In this document: in pieces, positions 23,012 to 35,400 of the stretch | Numbering within the stretch: position 1 is the stretch's first letter | How the letters are laid out: each line of letters begins with the position of its first letter | Assembly: GCA_035041965.1 (NCBI GenBank) | Contig: JAPYMA010000772.1 | Location: 62,001 to 126,000 of the forward strand | Direction: 5' to 3' | Length of the DNA stretch: 64,000 nucleotides | Source of the DNA: Anisakis pegreffii | Taxonomy: Eukaryota; Nematoda; Chromadorea; Rhabditida; Anisakidae | Notes under the pieces: generated by a model | The model's database searches: none | The model's input: only the letters and a program-made list of their open reading frames with translations | What the model was told of the DNA's origin: nothing | Program-made: the position numbers and the translations under genes

Positions 23012-26000
23012 TCATAGTTGCATGCATGAGAATGACTGCTTGAGGCACCCTAGAGTGGACGAATGAGTGCCCGTATGGAGGTGCTGAAGGCTAGCACGAC
23101 TCGATACACGGCTAACCTCAGCAATAGTTCCGTACCGTTTCGATTCAGGTGACCTGATCGCTTGCCTCATCGTTTGTTGCTGCGTCACGTTTTTACAATC
23201 GATACCCGCGTCTGCCAACGTTCCATTTCTCATTAAACCACCACATCTTTCGAGTCGATCTTGTGAAGTTAAAAACGTTGGCATGAGGCGTATGAATGCA
23301 GCGCGTAGCTGAGGGTTTAACACAGCGTATAGCAATGGATTCCATACCTAAAAATTGTTCCTTATAATCTGTAAACCGCACTTCTGCAATTCCTGTCGAT
23401 GAACTGATTCACGTTCCTTGTTCCATTCAACGAATCCGATCGATTCAAATGGTTCACAAAACTTCATACGAACTCCTCCATGAATGTTCACTGAACGCCA
23501 TGACCTCTATAGTCAATATAGATGAAAGATTCAATTGTCCGTCGAAAATCTTGAGATCGTTTTAAAAATATACAAAAATTTCTGAACGAATGCAGTAAAT
23601 ATTCAAGTGGAATTACATACAGTTGATGTCATGGCTATGCAGTGCGTTGCAATGCCGTAGAAATACTCCTGCACTTTCATCCATTCTGGCAGTCTATCGT
23701 AATCACGTAACACATTAAACAACACACTCCATAACCAACTTGCTGAGAACGCCAAAACCATGCTAATCAACATACGATTCGTTCGTTGTCGTCTTTTGAT
23801 GGCTGCACGTTGCTATAAAAACTATCACTCGAATGTCATATAGAAACAAATAAATTGTTGATTGAGAATTTATTTGTTCCATAGAAAATCCAATCACTGT
23901 CGTGTTTAACGAATTCGTTGAACTCAGTGAATACTTGATAATGAATTTTTCATTATTCATTCAGTAAATTGTATCTACGCATGACTCTAATAAATCTGAA
24001 TGAATATTTTGAGTTTAGAGTGATGTGACAATTATTTATCAAACACAAGTAGCAAAAGTGCATTAGTCAGACGCAATATATGTCGTTCTGAGAACACAAA
24101 TGAACAGAATGGAAAATAAATTGGTGAAAAGCATGACATTCGTTGTCAAATCAACTCTTCTGCTGAATCAATTCATCGAAAAAACTTTTAATCTCAGTCG
24201 ATTGAAGGATGGATTACTTGCTTTCTGCAAACTTGTTTTAACGAAAGTATCTATTTCTGACTTTTCCGAGAAGTAAAACTAATCAAATTCATGCAGCATC
24301 AGAAGTTCAATGTAGGGTTAGCAGATTCAATACAAACTAACAACCTGGTCAGTGATCTCCACTTGCCATTCGTAGTTATTCTTTTTTCCTTTGACTAGCA
24401 TCCCCTGCAATCGCAATTCATTTCTCAAAAATGAAATTCCAATGAATCATCGAAAAATCACTTCTCCATCAACCTGACTTCTCAAAATGTGATTCATAAG
24501 AGTCTGCTGATGAGTGCTCATTTAACTGTGAACGTTCATGTTGTGAATAACAAACAATCGTTAGTAAAACAGGCAACATATTCATAGGTAGGAAGATTAG
24601 TCAACCACAGTTGAACTTACTTAAGTGAGCATCTCTTTTAGGCATGCGAGAAATTTTCCAGTGCGTCAAGCAACTGATCTATTTGCAAGCGTATTGAATC
24701 AGAAATTAGCACACTGAACGTGCTCAACTGTTATGAATGTCCGCAGTGAAAAGGATGCAAACCTGTCCGAGTTTGACGGCAATGGCCGTATAGCAGATAA
24801 TAATAATGGTTAATGGAGCGACGAACTGTACGCACACCATCACAGTACCATACACACGTCTTCCGCTCATATCAGAACCCCAATCTTCGGCACAAAATTG
24901 GCCACAAAAATTTTCGTATGTTTGCAAATGTTGTTTGAGCATTATGGGTGCAGAAAGGCAAGCAGCCATTGTGCAAATACTCTGAAATTTTTATCGAGGT
25001 CATGAGAAATCCCACCCGTTTCTCAGAGTACATTTTCACCACTCATAAAGACGCAGACATTTGCGTTTACGGTTGGGAAACGGAAAAAATTCAACGTAGT
25101 GGAAATGGTTGATTTTGACACGAACCTAATCGTAGAGAAGTAGACAAATGCTTGCCTCAAATCGCAGACATATGATTGATTATGGTATCGCGTAAACACC
25201 ACCAATCAATTCTCAAGGGAGCAGTTCATCTTTTTTTTTGCAATCATGGTGTGCAAGAAGGAAAGGATTCTGTATTGTTTAAATCCAGAGAAATGCTCAT
25301 CGACTGAAACTGCTAATCAAGGAAGAATGCAAGAAATTTCAACGTGAAACTGTATTGTGACCTTAAAAAATGATACATTCATAATTTTGGGAGTTCGAAT
25401 GAAACACTCAAAAACTGAGACTGCAATCTGAGATGAACAAATCAATTACAGATTTTTTTCTTATTTCGTAACCTATCGTGTATATTGTTATTGTTACTTG
25501 GACATCGAGTGATTGTTTTGTCAATCGCTGTGAGCGATCGACAGAATATTTATTTTATTAGAGTTATGATTATTTATTGGATTAATATTTGGCTACGTTC
25601 AATTACGCAAATATTCACGGCAACTATTTAATTAGTGGGTTGTGTTCGGTTGGCCTGCTCCGTTAGCCAGCGGAGTGGAGTAAATTGAGGCTAAAACAAT
25701 ACGCACGGAAACGCGAGCATTGTGGCCTGCAACGTTACAGACGTTTGATAGCCTGGCCAATTCAGGTAATCTAGGTAATCGTGTGGATGATTACGATGAA
25801 ACCATTGGCAAATTTGTGAAGTTACTGACTATGATTAGCTCTGATTCAATGCATTAACTTTATAATATTAAAGCTATAAAGTTGGCAGTGTTGCGTTAAA
25901 TCTAATACTGAAGTTCAAATAAAAACGTTGACTTTGAGTGAAATCACGAAACTCTGAAGTGTTGGGTCGAACTGCCCAAGAACATTGGCTATGCATTTCG

Positions 26001-29000
26001 TGTACATCTATTGAGCCGTGCGATACGTTAGAATGGAATAGCCTTCTTTACATCAAAAAAATAAATTTAAAAAAATTGCATCTTTTTAAGGAACATGAAT
26101 AAAAGAGGAAATAAAAAAGATGAGTGAAATGGAATACCACAATGACAAGTAGCGCGTGCGGTCTTGTCAAAGCTTTTTTCATCGGGAAACAAATGAGCAG
26201 GAATCGATCGACTGATATGGCCGTCAATGTGAACGTTGAGAAGCACAGCGATATTCCCTGAAAACAAAAAATTACTAGATATAACATGACTTATGAGCGA
26301 ATCACCTCACCTCTTCATATAACGTTTATCTGATTCTGCAGAAACTGTTCTGAACGCAAGGCAATTGTTCTATTGTTCCGTTAACCAACTAACCGTCTAA
26401 CACGCAAAGGCTTCGAGTAAAGTACCGAGAAGAAAAAATGATAAGAAAGCGTGAATGAATAATCACACGATTTAAGCATTACTGAAATTCTTACAATAAT
26501 AGGCAGAAAATGAAGACAATTTATCGATAGAGCGAATACATCTGGAGATTGGGAATCACTGCAAATTGGAATATGTGATTCTGTATGTGCATCGGTAAAA
26601 AGACTCAAACTGTTTCAGAAGTTGACTGAACGGATTGTATTTCCTCACAAACCGACCACCCCTACCAAAACAATCAACAGTGTGCTGTGGTTGGAGAACA
26701 AGTTTTTAGAATTCTGGAGCATCTGGAGCCAGCTGCGGACAAAAATTTGATTTGCATGCATAATTTTAAGATTAATAGTAAGAATGAAGGTCCCCGAAAA
26801 AACGAATGCTTAATGTACAATTTCAAAAGATAAGTGCTGGCACACGGAAATATTATGCACTCATCAACATATGATAGTATTTTTATTTTTTGGTCACACT
26901 CAACCACAAACCGTTGGTCCGTTGGTCAGACTCAACCGTTGGTCACACTCGACCGGAAACTAAGCAGATTAAGATGCTACGTTCTGAATTCAACTGATCT
27001 GTCAAATGATATTTTGTTTGCGCTTCTCCAACACACTGAAATTCGCTCAATTTTGTGGAACGGATTTCATTTATTTTGTATTGCACTGATTTACCAACGA
27101 TCAATTTCCGTACCCTCAGCATGCTCATGTTTTCCGCCTAGAGTTCACACTCAAGAAGACTTAACTGCTTCAGCTGCGTCTTTTTGAAACGAATTAACGT
27201 TTCTCCTCAATTCAAAAGGGTTCAATTAATGATGTACTTTGCATTGTGCTTTTAAAATCTGACCGTCCAATTAGCGTTTCAAAATCTAACATACTTTTTG
27301 AGGTGTGAGAATAAAATTTTATTGCGGAAGAAATTGCAGAGTCGAGACAATACAGTTAATGGACGCAGTGATTTTATAGGACTGCTTCCGGATCGTCAAT
27401 CGTTGTTTTCGTTGATTGCAAGCTTATGAATTGGTCACAAAGTTTTTGAAATAAGCGACGTTTAGCTATTTTCTACTGACCCAATTCGAAATTCAACTTC
27501 AGTGCATTAACGCTTCAGTAATTTCAACAGACCAACAAACATGTGCATATGAGCATCGATGATCATTCATAAGCGTTCACATAACTGGGAACATACTAAC
27601 CCTGGTTCAGTGCATTTGAAATGAGTTAGTTTTCTAGCGATTGGACACATGAAATTTGATGGATTATGAAATAACAATTGCAGTTTTTATGCAGTGCTCT
27701 TTTTTTGAAAGTATGCATGAACCGAAGCCGTGCATATCATTAACACCTAGTTATTGATATTATTAGTGTATACCACTTGGCCTTATATGTTCTATTGAAA
27801 CCGTGCAACATCTGGGTTATATACTGAACTGTAGGGAACACAAAAAATACGAATGAAACTGGCAAATATGCATAAACCACAACAGCAGTGAGATGTGATT
27901 GAAGCAAAATTTGATAAGAACAGACTGAATGAGGATATTTGATATGAAAAGAGAATGATGCTCGGTAACAATCAAGTCAACAAAGCAGTCACATCTCACT
28001 GCCGCTCTGCTTCATGCGCATTTGCCAGCTTCATTCGTATTTTTTGCATTCCCTACTGTTCGGTATCTCATGAATAGTACTATAATCCGGATGTTGAAAG
28101 GTTTCGATAGATCATAAAAGGCCAACTGGCATACACTGACAAATTAGGTTGATTCAACGGTACTGATGTCGAAGCATTTCACTCATAAAGCTATAACGAA
28201 CCGCAATGAAAGGTGCGATTGAGCAAAGCGTCGCACCAAACAACCATTCCTTTTTAAATGCTGTTATCGGTGTTATTGTTGCAGATGTGCAGCATACGAC
28301 CACATCTGAACAACTCAGTGATAGAATGAATAAATTCGGTACTGTTTGCAGTGACCTGAAAATCAATATTTCTTATTCACAGTCACGTTCTTGTCATTTT
28401 AATATGACGTCTTCTGGTCTTCAGGCACTGAGCAGCGCTGGATTACTTATCTCAAAATTGATGTGCGCATCAATAGAAGCACTTCATCATTTCTCTAATA
28501 GATTCTCAATGACCTTGAAGTGCACTTGTCGCCACTTCATTATTTCCACAAATCTATCTTCTGTTGCACTGTTGCAGATGACAAGCAACATCCTAACTGC
28601 GCATCAAATCATCGATACTTTTGGATTGGGAATAAGAGAAATTCTTCATGTATCACTGAGTGCACCATAAAGTTCACTAAGTTTTCCAACTCCAGATTTG
28701 TTGAACTAAGAATTTCATTGTGTACTAGTGAAATCATCTGATTTCATGCATGATAATGCAATAATGCCATCGAATGTAGAAAAAATTACTTCTCACATTT
28801 GAGCGGACGTAGAATTCACAAAGTATTCCAAACAACTTTGAAACATATCTCCTCGTTCGAATCTTATGAAATTTATGCTCTTTTCTAAGCGACTAATTTC
28901 AACAATCAAATGAAAAGGTGAGCATCGAAATGACGTTGGAAGAGAAAATAGTTAGAAGGAGTTAAGCTGATAAGTTCACCTTGTCCTTGCGATAGCCAAG

Positions 29001-29146
29001 ATAACACAAAGATTGCCGAACGTTCCTAGTATAATAATGATTGCATAAAGTATGGCAAATACAGCCATTGTGGCTGGCTGCGTGGTGAGATCATGTCGAT
29101 AACGCCATAATTCAGCATTCATATCCAGACAAGATTCATTGTTCAT
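23012..29146 (-). CDS. Neuropeptide Y/F-type GPCR (NPR family)
   Basis: Seven exons: 28980-29146, 28202-28355, 26138-26257, 24763-24981, 24345-24404, 23621-23812 and 23012-23347. All phases agree, giving 415 residues. Class A landmarks: TM1 (about 27-51) with N45; TM2 with D73; W93 and C100 before TM3; D124-R125-F126 in place of DRY; a second-loop cysteine in FCAEDW (176-181); TM5 with P204; a short third loop including the 20-codon exon GMLVKGKKNNYEWQVEITDQ; TM6 (about 253-275); and TM7 with NPLLY at 307-311. STFTLTAISVDRF and IKRRQRTNRMLI are typical of invertebrate NPY/NPF-like receptors. Inferred role: a neuronal plasma-membrane receptor for a FLP or NPF-like peptide, signalling through a G protein. 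TM6 reads FSASWLW, lacking the proline of CWxP. The start is the first ATG after TTTTTAG, 26 residues before TM1. One donor (GTTCGT after exon 2) is weak. The exact C. elegans ortholog cannot be named with certainty. Confidence 0.93.
27765..28138. mobile_element. Long-TIR MITE in intron 2 of the GPCR gene
   Basis: The left arm (27765 to about 27900) and right arm (about 27985 to 28138) are inverted copies over roughly 135 bp at about 80-85% match. Shared words include CAAAAAATACGAATGAA and GCAGTGAGATGTGA, and the outermost AGTGTATRCC. The loop is under 100 bp. It lies about 65 bp past the donor of GPCR exon 2. A 60-codon minus-strand frame across it is an artefact. Confidence 0.85.
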
Positions 29147-32100
29147 TCTAAAAAGACTTCGGTCGCACACTGTTATGGAAAACGTACGAACAAATAATAT
29201 CACTCGAAATCGTCAAAGTACTCACGAAAGGTTTTCATCGAATTATTCGACTGACACGTGTACACAAAGCTCATACAACATAACATGAATATTCTATAAG
29301 CAGCAGCTGCCACAACCTTGCAAATGAGGGCATGCACTTCACAACTGCTTACTCATAAACTGACGCAAACCATGGAACGTAGCCTATGAAAACAATGTAA
29401 TCGCGTATGAGGACTGAATGAGGAGATTTTGATGATGCAAGATGTAAGTAACATAAAAATATGAGTGATCATCCACGAAACCAAAGAAAAATGTAGATGA
29501 AACAAAGCTCCGGATAATGGATCGCGCAATGTTTGGTTTCTTATCATGATAAAGACGCACCAAGCATCATCCCAAAGACAACGATTCACCGAGATTATAC
29601 AAAATTTTGAAAGAAACAAAAATAATGATGATAATTTTAAACGCTTGCACCCGAATTTTTCGAGTCAAAATGCTTTTAAATGACAAATGCAGTGACATGT
29701 GAGACGGGAATGAATAAAGCGATTTAGAGGTAAATGTCAAATATATTCACATTTGTTCGCTTAGACATCAATACCAGCACCTAGTGAAATGTGAACATTG
29801 GCTACTCCGACTGAGCGTGAAAACGAAATAAAGTGAACTGTACTGCTCTGCAGACGAATAAGTACATTCGACTTTGATTGAACAACAATCCGTTAATTTG
29901 CATTCAATTCTTAGTTTTGACTACAATTCGAATGATACATGAACAATTAGTGTCGAATGTATTCTGTAAAGCAAATACTTGAATTAATGCACCAGCTTCA
30001 ACAGGTAAAAAATCCCTTCTAGGGCGTAGTCTAGCAACATAAATTGAATAGAAGATTCACGTTGAATGCCGGGATGATATGAAATAGATGTTTGATTTTC
30101 ACATTGTCCTGCTGCTGCTGCAAAATGTTCAATCAGACGACCGGATGAGACTCATTAAGCACTGAGCTTTTGCACTTAACAATAAGTTATTTCGTACAAG
30201 AACACTCACGAGTTGAATTAAGATGCGGTGAATTTTCAGATACTAAATTATTTGAGAAGCACGCCATTTTAAGAAGAAGTTGTGCGGAAACGCACAATTT
30301 GAGAGGAGCAGATACGTTCGTATCATGAACAGAACTGAGTGTTGTGTCAGTTTGTCGTGTGATTATATTTGAATCGTTCACCATGGCATAAAAAGTTGAG
30401 AATTGTACAGCATAAAAGGTCGGTAATGAGTGTGAAACGAAATACAGAACGGTTTTTATGACGGATATCAATTAGCTTATTACACAAATCCTTTCGTAAT
30501 TTTCGATGAACCTGACAACGCCTATACACCACATATTGTTCATCTGGTATGATGAGATTCATCATTAGGCGAAAGCAATGGAAAATTGGACTGACAGTTG
30601 GAAGTCAAAGAAAAAGCGCTTTACATATTGGAAAATTGAAAAAAAATAGGCAATCTCCAAAATTCGTTCTATTCATTTCCAATTAGCACAACATTCAGTC
30701 TGTCAATAACCACGAAACATAATCGTAATAACATCAAATTTGAAATTGCTGCAAATTCGTTCGGAAATAACACTGATGATGAGCGACTGCCATTATGAAG
30801 TCTGCGAATTTTTTTTTTGAGCGAATACGGTTGCTGTCAGAATTTATCGGTGAGGACGTAAGCACTGAATGCGCCACCTTGTAATGAAACTCGTATGTAG
30901 GTTGTTTGCCGTAACTCAATAACGTATTCATCATTAGCCCACACATGAACGCATTCGAAAGTCAAAACCTACATAAATGCACCAATACCTATGCAAATTG
31001 CTAGCATGTCATCGTCATTCTGCTTTGATAGAAACGTAATAAGTTGATCCATTTTTCATAGGTTTGCGAAGAAGAACATGCCGAATGCTTCGATTTATCA
31101 AGAAACTGAAAGAGATTCTCGAGCAGATAATGAGTCGATGGATTTTAATGCATTTAAAGTCTGATTGGAGTATAGTATAGATTTGATGCGATAAGATCAA
31201 TCAATTCTCATAGAATAATGAGGTTCATACACTGGTGCACATATAAGTAGGATCTGTATAGAATTTCTGACCGCGGATGCATTTGAAATTGCACGTAACC
31301 TTTAAGACAGCGACGTTCGCTCACCTTTAAGACCAACGAAAAATGGTAACACAAATGAGGACATGCGCACTTTAGTTTATCCACACGGATGGCATGTAAG
31401 TGCTTATCCAAATGAAGACATCTTAATGCTATCCATAAGAACAATTCTCTTCTAATGAGTTCGCACGAACGGTGCATAAGCGTTGTGAAGGTGTGCCATA
31501 TGCAGTGAGTAGAGTGCAAAGAAAGCGTTCAGGAGTAATGAAAAGCATTTGCAACGATATACATTATCAATGCATCATTTCGCCATATTTCTGATGAATG
31601 ACATGCATGCATATTATAGAAATGCTTTCAGAAGTGATTCGGGCTGAATTATTTCCATGCACGTTTTTTGTGCGTTAAAACACTTCAATAACACCTCGTT
31701 TTTCATTAATTTGATACGAATTACAATGAATCGAGCAGATCGGACTCAGATTGCGTGATGTGGTGCATTCGAAAGCAGCACGTGGTCCAATTACTGGATT
31801 GAATTCGAGGAATTGAATTTACCGACCGCATTATCCTCAGAAAAACGCAATATAGAAATACTTTACGATTTCCCCACATAGATGAGCATCTTCTGGAGAC
31901 CATCCCTGATTATCGTCATCCTCATTCTGCCATCGTATCAAGTAAAACATTGTTCTGTCTCATACAAATCGCATTGCACTTGTTTCATATACCAGGCTTT
32001 CTCAACTGAGGGTGCCAAATGATACTCCAGGGAGTACCAGATAAGGTTTTATTAGTTATACATTGAAGTAGGCGAAGACGGAGTTCAACGCAAACATGAG

Positions 32101-32168
32101 CGTAAAATAGGCGAGGATGAACTTTACCATCTATATTTTCGAAACGGATTGAACGTACTCTAAAGACA
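29147..32168. other. Upstream flank of the GPCR gene, no gene seen
   Basis: AT-rich sequence with no recognisable coding exon. The GPCR promoter and any upstream non-coding exon should lie here; an acceptor-like CTTTTTAG directly before the start codon suggests either a 5' UTR intron or trans-splicing. Frames such as 30187-30471 and 31208-31519 on the minus strand show no motif. Confidence 0.5.
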
Positions 32169-32443
32169 GGTGCCCGGACAATCTGCCCAAAGACGTTTTG
32201 CCTAAGGACAGTTTGCCTAAAGACACATTGCCTAATGGACAGCTTGCCTAACGGACAGTTTGACTAACGGACAGTTTGCCTACGGAAGGTTTGCATATTA
32301 GGCAAAATATCCATGAAAAAAATGTCCGTTAGGCAAACTGTCCGTTAGGCGAACGTTCCGTTAGACGAACTGTCCATCAGGCAATGTGTCTTTAGGCAAA
32401 CTGTCCTTAGGCAAAACGTCTTTAAGCAGATTGTCCGGTCACG
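32169..32443. mobile_element. Foldback element made of GGACAGTTTGCCTAA repeats
   Basis: Two inverted arms of about 130 bp, each composed of five to seven degenerate 15-17-bp units of the form GGACAGTTTGCCTAAC. The outer 60 bp of the arms (from CCGGACAATCTGC inward) are nearly identical. Terminal GGTGCCCGGAC and the reverse complement CGTGACCGGAC flank it, with TAAAGACA (32161-32168) and TAAAGATA (32444-32451) as a probable 8-bp target duplication. Non-coding; its mobility would depend on a transposase supplied elsewhere. Confidence 0.88.
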
Positions 32444-35400
32444 TAAAGATATACGCTACAGGCACTCGCTGTAGTGGATGAGAGGTAGAGAGTGAATATT
32501 GTGGGGAGTGCGAGGACATCATGGGGGAGGGGGGGGAAGGATGATTGAGAAGCACTGTCATAGACCACTGCATATGTCACTTATCAGCAATAAACAAGTG
32601 ATAACATCAATTCGACATGTCCATCGAATGTTGTTTTTGATTTGACATCTTAAAACAACATATTATCATTATAACATCTTGACATATTGTAATATAATGG
32701 TATATGTTCTATTATCAGTCCAATGAAACGCTTGCTACAGCATGAAGGCGGCCATAAGTCTGACAGCACTGAAACATATTGCGGATTCATTAATGCTTAA
32801 CGCAGCGAAATTTAAAAAAAAACATTACAGCATTTGTTCATAATATTACCACATTAATCAGCTTTATTATCAATTCCTCGATTCCTATTAGCAAATTTGT
32901 TAGGAGTGAGAACACATTCATTAAGCTAATGTTACTCAGTGATTCTAGCAAATGATATAATATTCAAGTTGTTGCTGCAAAAAAAAAATCAGATTCTTCA
33001 TCCACGCGAGTAACTGAACAGCAGTAATGTAATGTTTCTGTTCAACATCTATGAGCAATCATACCATATACCATCCACCAGAACAATGCATTTTCAACGT
33101 CATTGCGTTCATCAAGAATCACGTTCACTGAATCTTTCACGAGAAGTGTTAGTCACTAGAGGATTCAATTCAGTCAAATGAGAAAAAGCGAATAAGAAAA
33201 GCCTAAACAGAATAAAAGAACAAGTGCCGATGCATTATATCTCGCGTGTATAAGTAATGAAAATTTGGAGGTACATCATCGAAAATGAAACAGTAGATTC
33301 AACTTGTTAATGATGCAATGAACGGAACATGTGAAAAGACATTCATCACGAAGAGTGATCTGCTTTAAATGTGGTCTGAGGAAGGATATATTTAGACGCA
33401 TATATCCGACAGAAACCAGTCAATCGTCTGAAGCGTTTGTTTGTGGTTATCATAAAACTGATAGATATAAATCATGGACATGAATGAATATGTTCACATC
33501 CATCGCATCACAACAAGGCGGTCAAATGAGTCAACTGGGAAGCGAGTTGAAGCACATTCATATTGTGTGAGCTCTTCAAGATGAAGTGTTGTGTTATGGG
33601 GCATGTTATATTAATATGAGGCGGATGGAGTGTGGTGTTAGCGTGAGGGACGAAAATAAGACTGGCTGAATAAGTTGGCAGCATTTGCGATCACTTTTCT
33701 TGAATGCATTCCCCATATATCACCTAACAACTTCCTGGTGGCCATCCAGGCGAATCAGACAGATTTAAACTTATCAAATAATGGATCTCATAAATAAACG
33801 AAATGAAAACAAAGCTGCGCTGAGCAATCACGCGTATCACCTAATGTTGCACCACTTGATCGTGATGCAGTATGATATAAACAATAGCCAATATTACGTC
33901 GGAACATTTTAATTGCAGTTTGTCTACTCAACTGCAATACACTTATTTCAAAACATTTCAATTAGACTGCCATGCAAAAAGATGGAACTTCTCCGTGATC
34001 CGTTAATGCAACATACGAAATATGCAAAATATTAGCATACAAAGATTGGTTCTTTGATACTTTTTGAATGTGCTCTTGCGTTCATTGTCGAATTTTTTAC
34101 AGTGATGCATACGTCTTTTGTGCAGTTTTGATTAACTCTTCTGTTCTGCCATTCTTTCTATTTCATTTTACAGTCTCCCTTCAGTAGTATTTTTGTTCGG
34201 TTCTGTTCCCATACCCCGAAATTATATGACATTCTGATGAAACCGGACAAGAATATAACATGAATTGAACAGTTTGACTGGAATAGAGACATTACTGGTA
34301 TGAGAACTCATCTGGGGTTAAAGATCGAATTAGTACTCGTTGTGTGCTCTCATGGTAAGAATTGATCCCGATTGCTTGCTTTTGGCTACTGAATGAACCC
34401 TTCGCTAGGTGTGAACTTCACTTATTTTGGGAGATAACGTGATAGCAAAGGTATTGGATCTCGAACTGAATTGCTGCAGTAAATTCAATCTGTGTTATGT
34501 TCAGAGCGAGAGGATGTGTGAATCGTGAGAAGACTTATATATGGATATCTTAAAGAGTGTCGAAATACGAAAATCGAGTTGAAACAGTGTACTTTCATCT
34601 GTAATCACTTAATTCTAATAGAGTTGAGGATGGATCCAGATAATGAAAAAAATTGAGTATTGTTACGCGAGTCTAAGTAAAGCCGCAGCGCATACATCGA
34701 AATAGAGGGCGTTAGGGAATTGAAAAACTTGGAAATAAACAAACAAAAACCATAGGAAACGCTATATGTGAGTGATTCAGCATCAAGAATGCACAATTTC
34801 TCGAGTATTAGGAAGATGTTCAAATCACTCTCGAATTTTCATAAACGAAACAACGCATTCAATAACGAACATTATTTGGAATTAGTAAGACCAGTATGTA
34901 ATGGAAAGTGTCCCATAAATTTTCAGGTAATCACTACGAGAGATGCATGGCTTCTATATATGCGAATTTGTCGATGAAAACCAGAACTGTGAGCCAAGTT
35001 TGTTTCTTTCGAGCAATAATTTCAGTAGTATTCGCTTAATAAAGGGATGGCTGGGATTTATTCAGCAAACGATTTCCTGGTAATCGTGACAAACATCAAG
35101 TGGAAGACCTCTGAAAACAACGAATGAACAGAATTCTCGGTTGACCCATCAACAACTGAGATAATTTTTGCAACAGGAAGAAAACTCCACTGCATTCAAA
35201 ACCAGGTTCTAGTCACCATAATGTTCCCAAACAATTTCCAAACGCAATGATTGATACCAATTATACGCGTTTGGGCATGTGACCTTATATTGAAACGAAT
35301 AGAAGTAAGGGCGATTACTCGCGAAGATTGCTTAGGAATAAATTTCTTCCGCTAACCTTGATAATAACTGAAGGTTCATCAGTTTCCCGGACGCCACATT

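Noticed and set aside
28206..28670. A 154-codon plus-strand frame, among the longest in the window
   Set aside because: It lies antisense to GPCR exon 2 (28202-28355) and has no motif; the minus-strand exon has splice sites and conserved TM2/TM3 residues.
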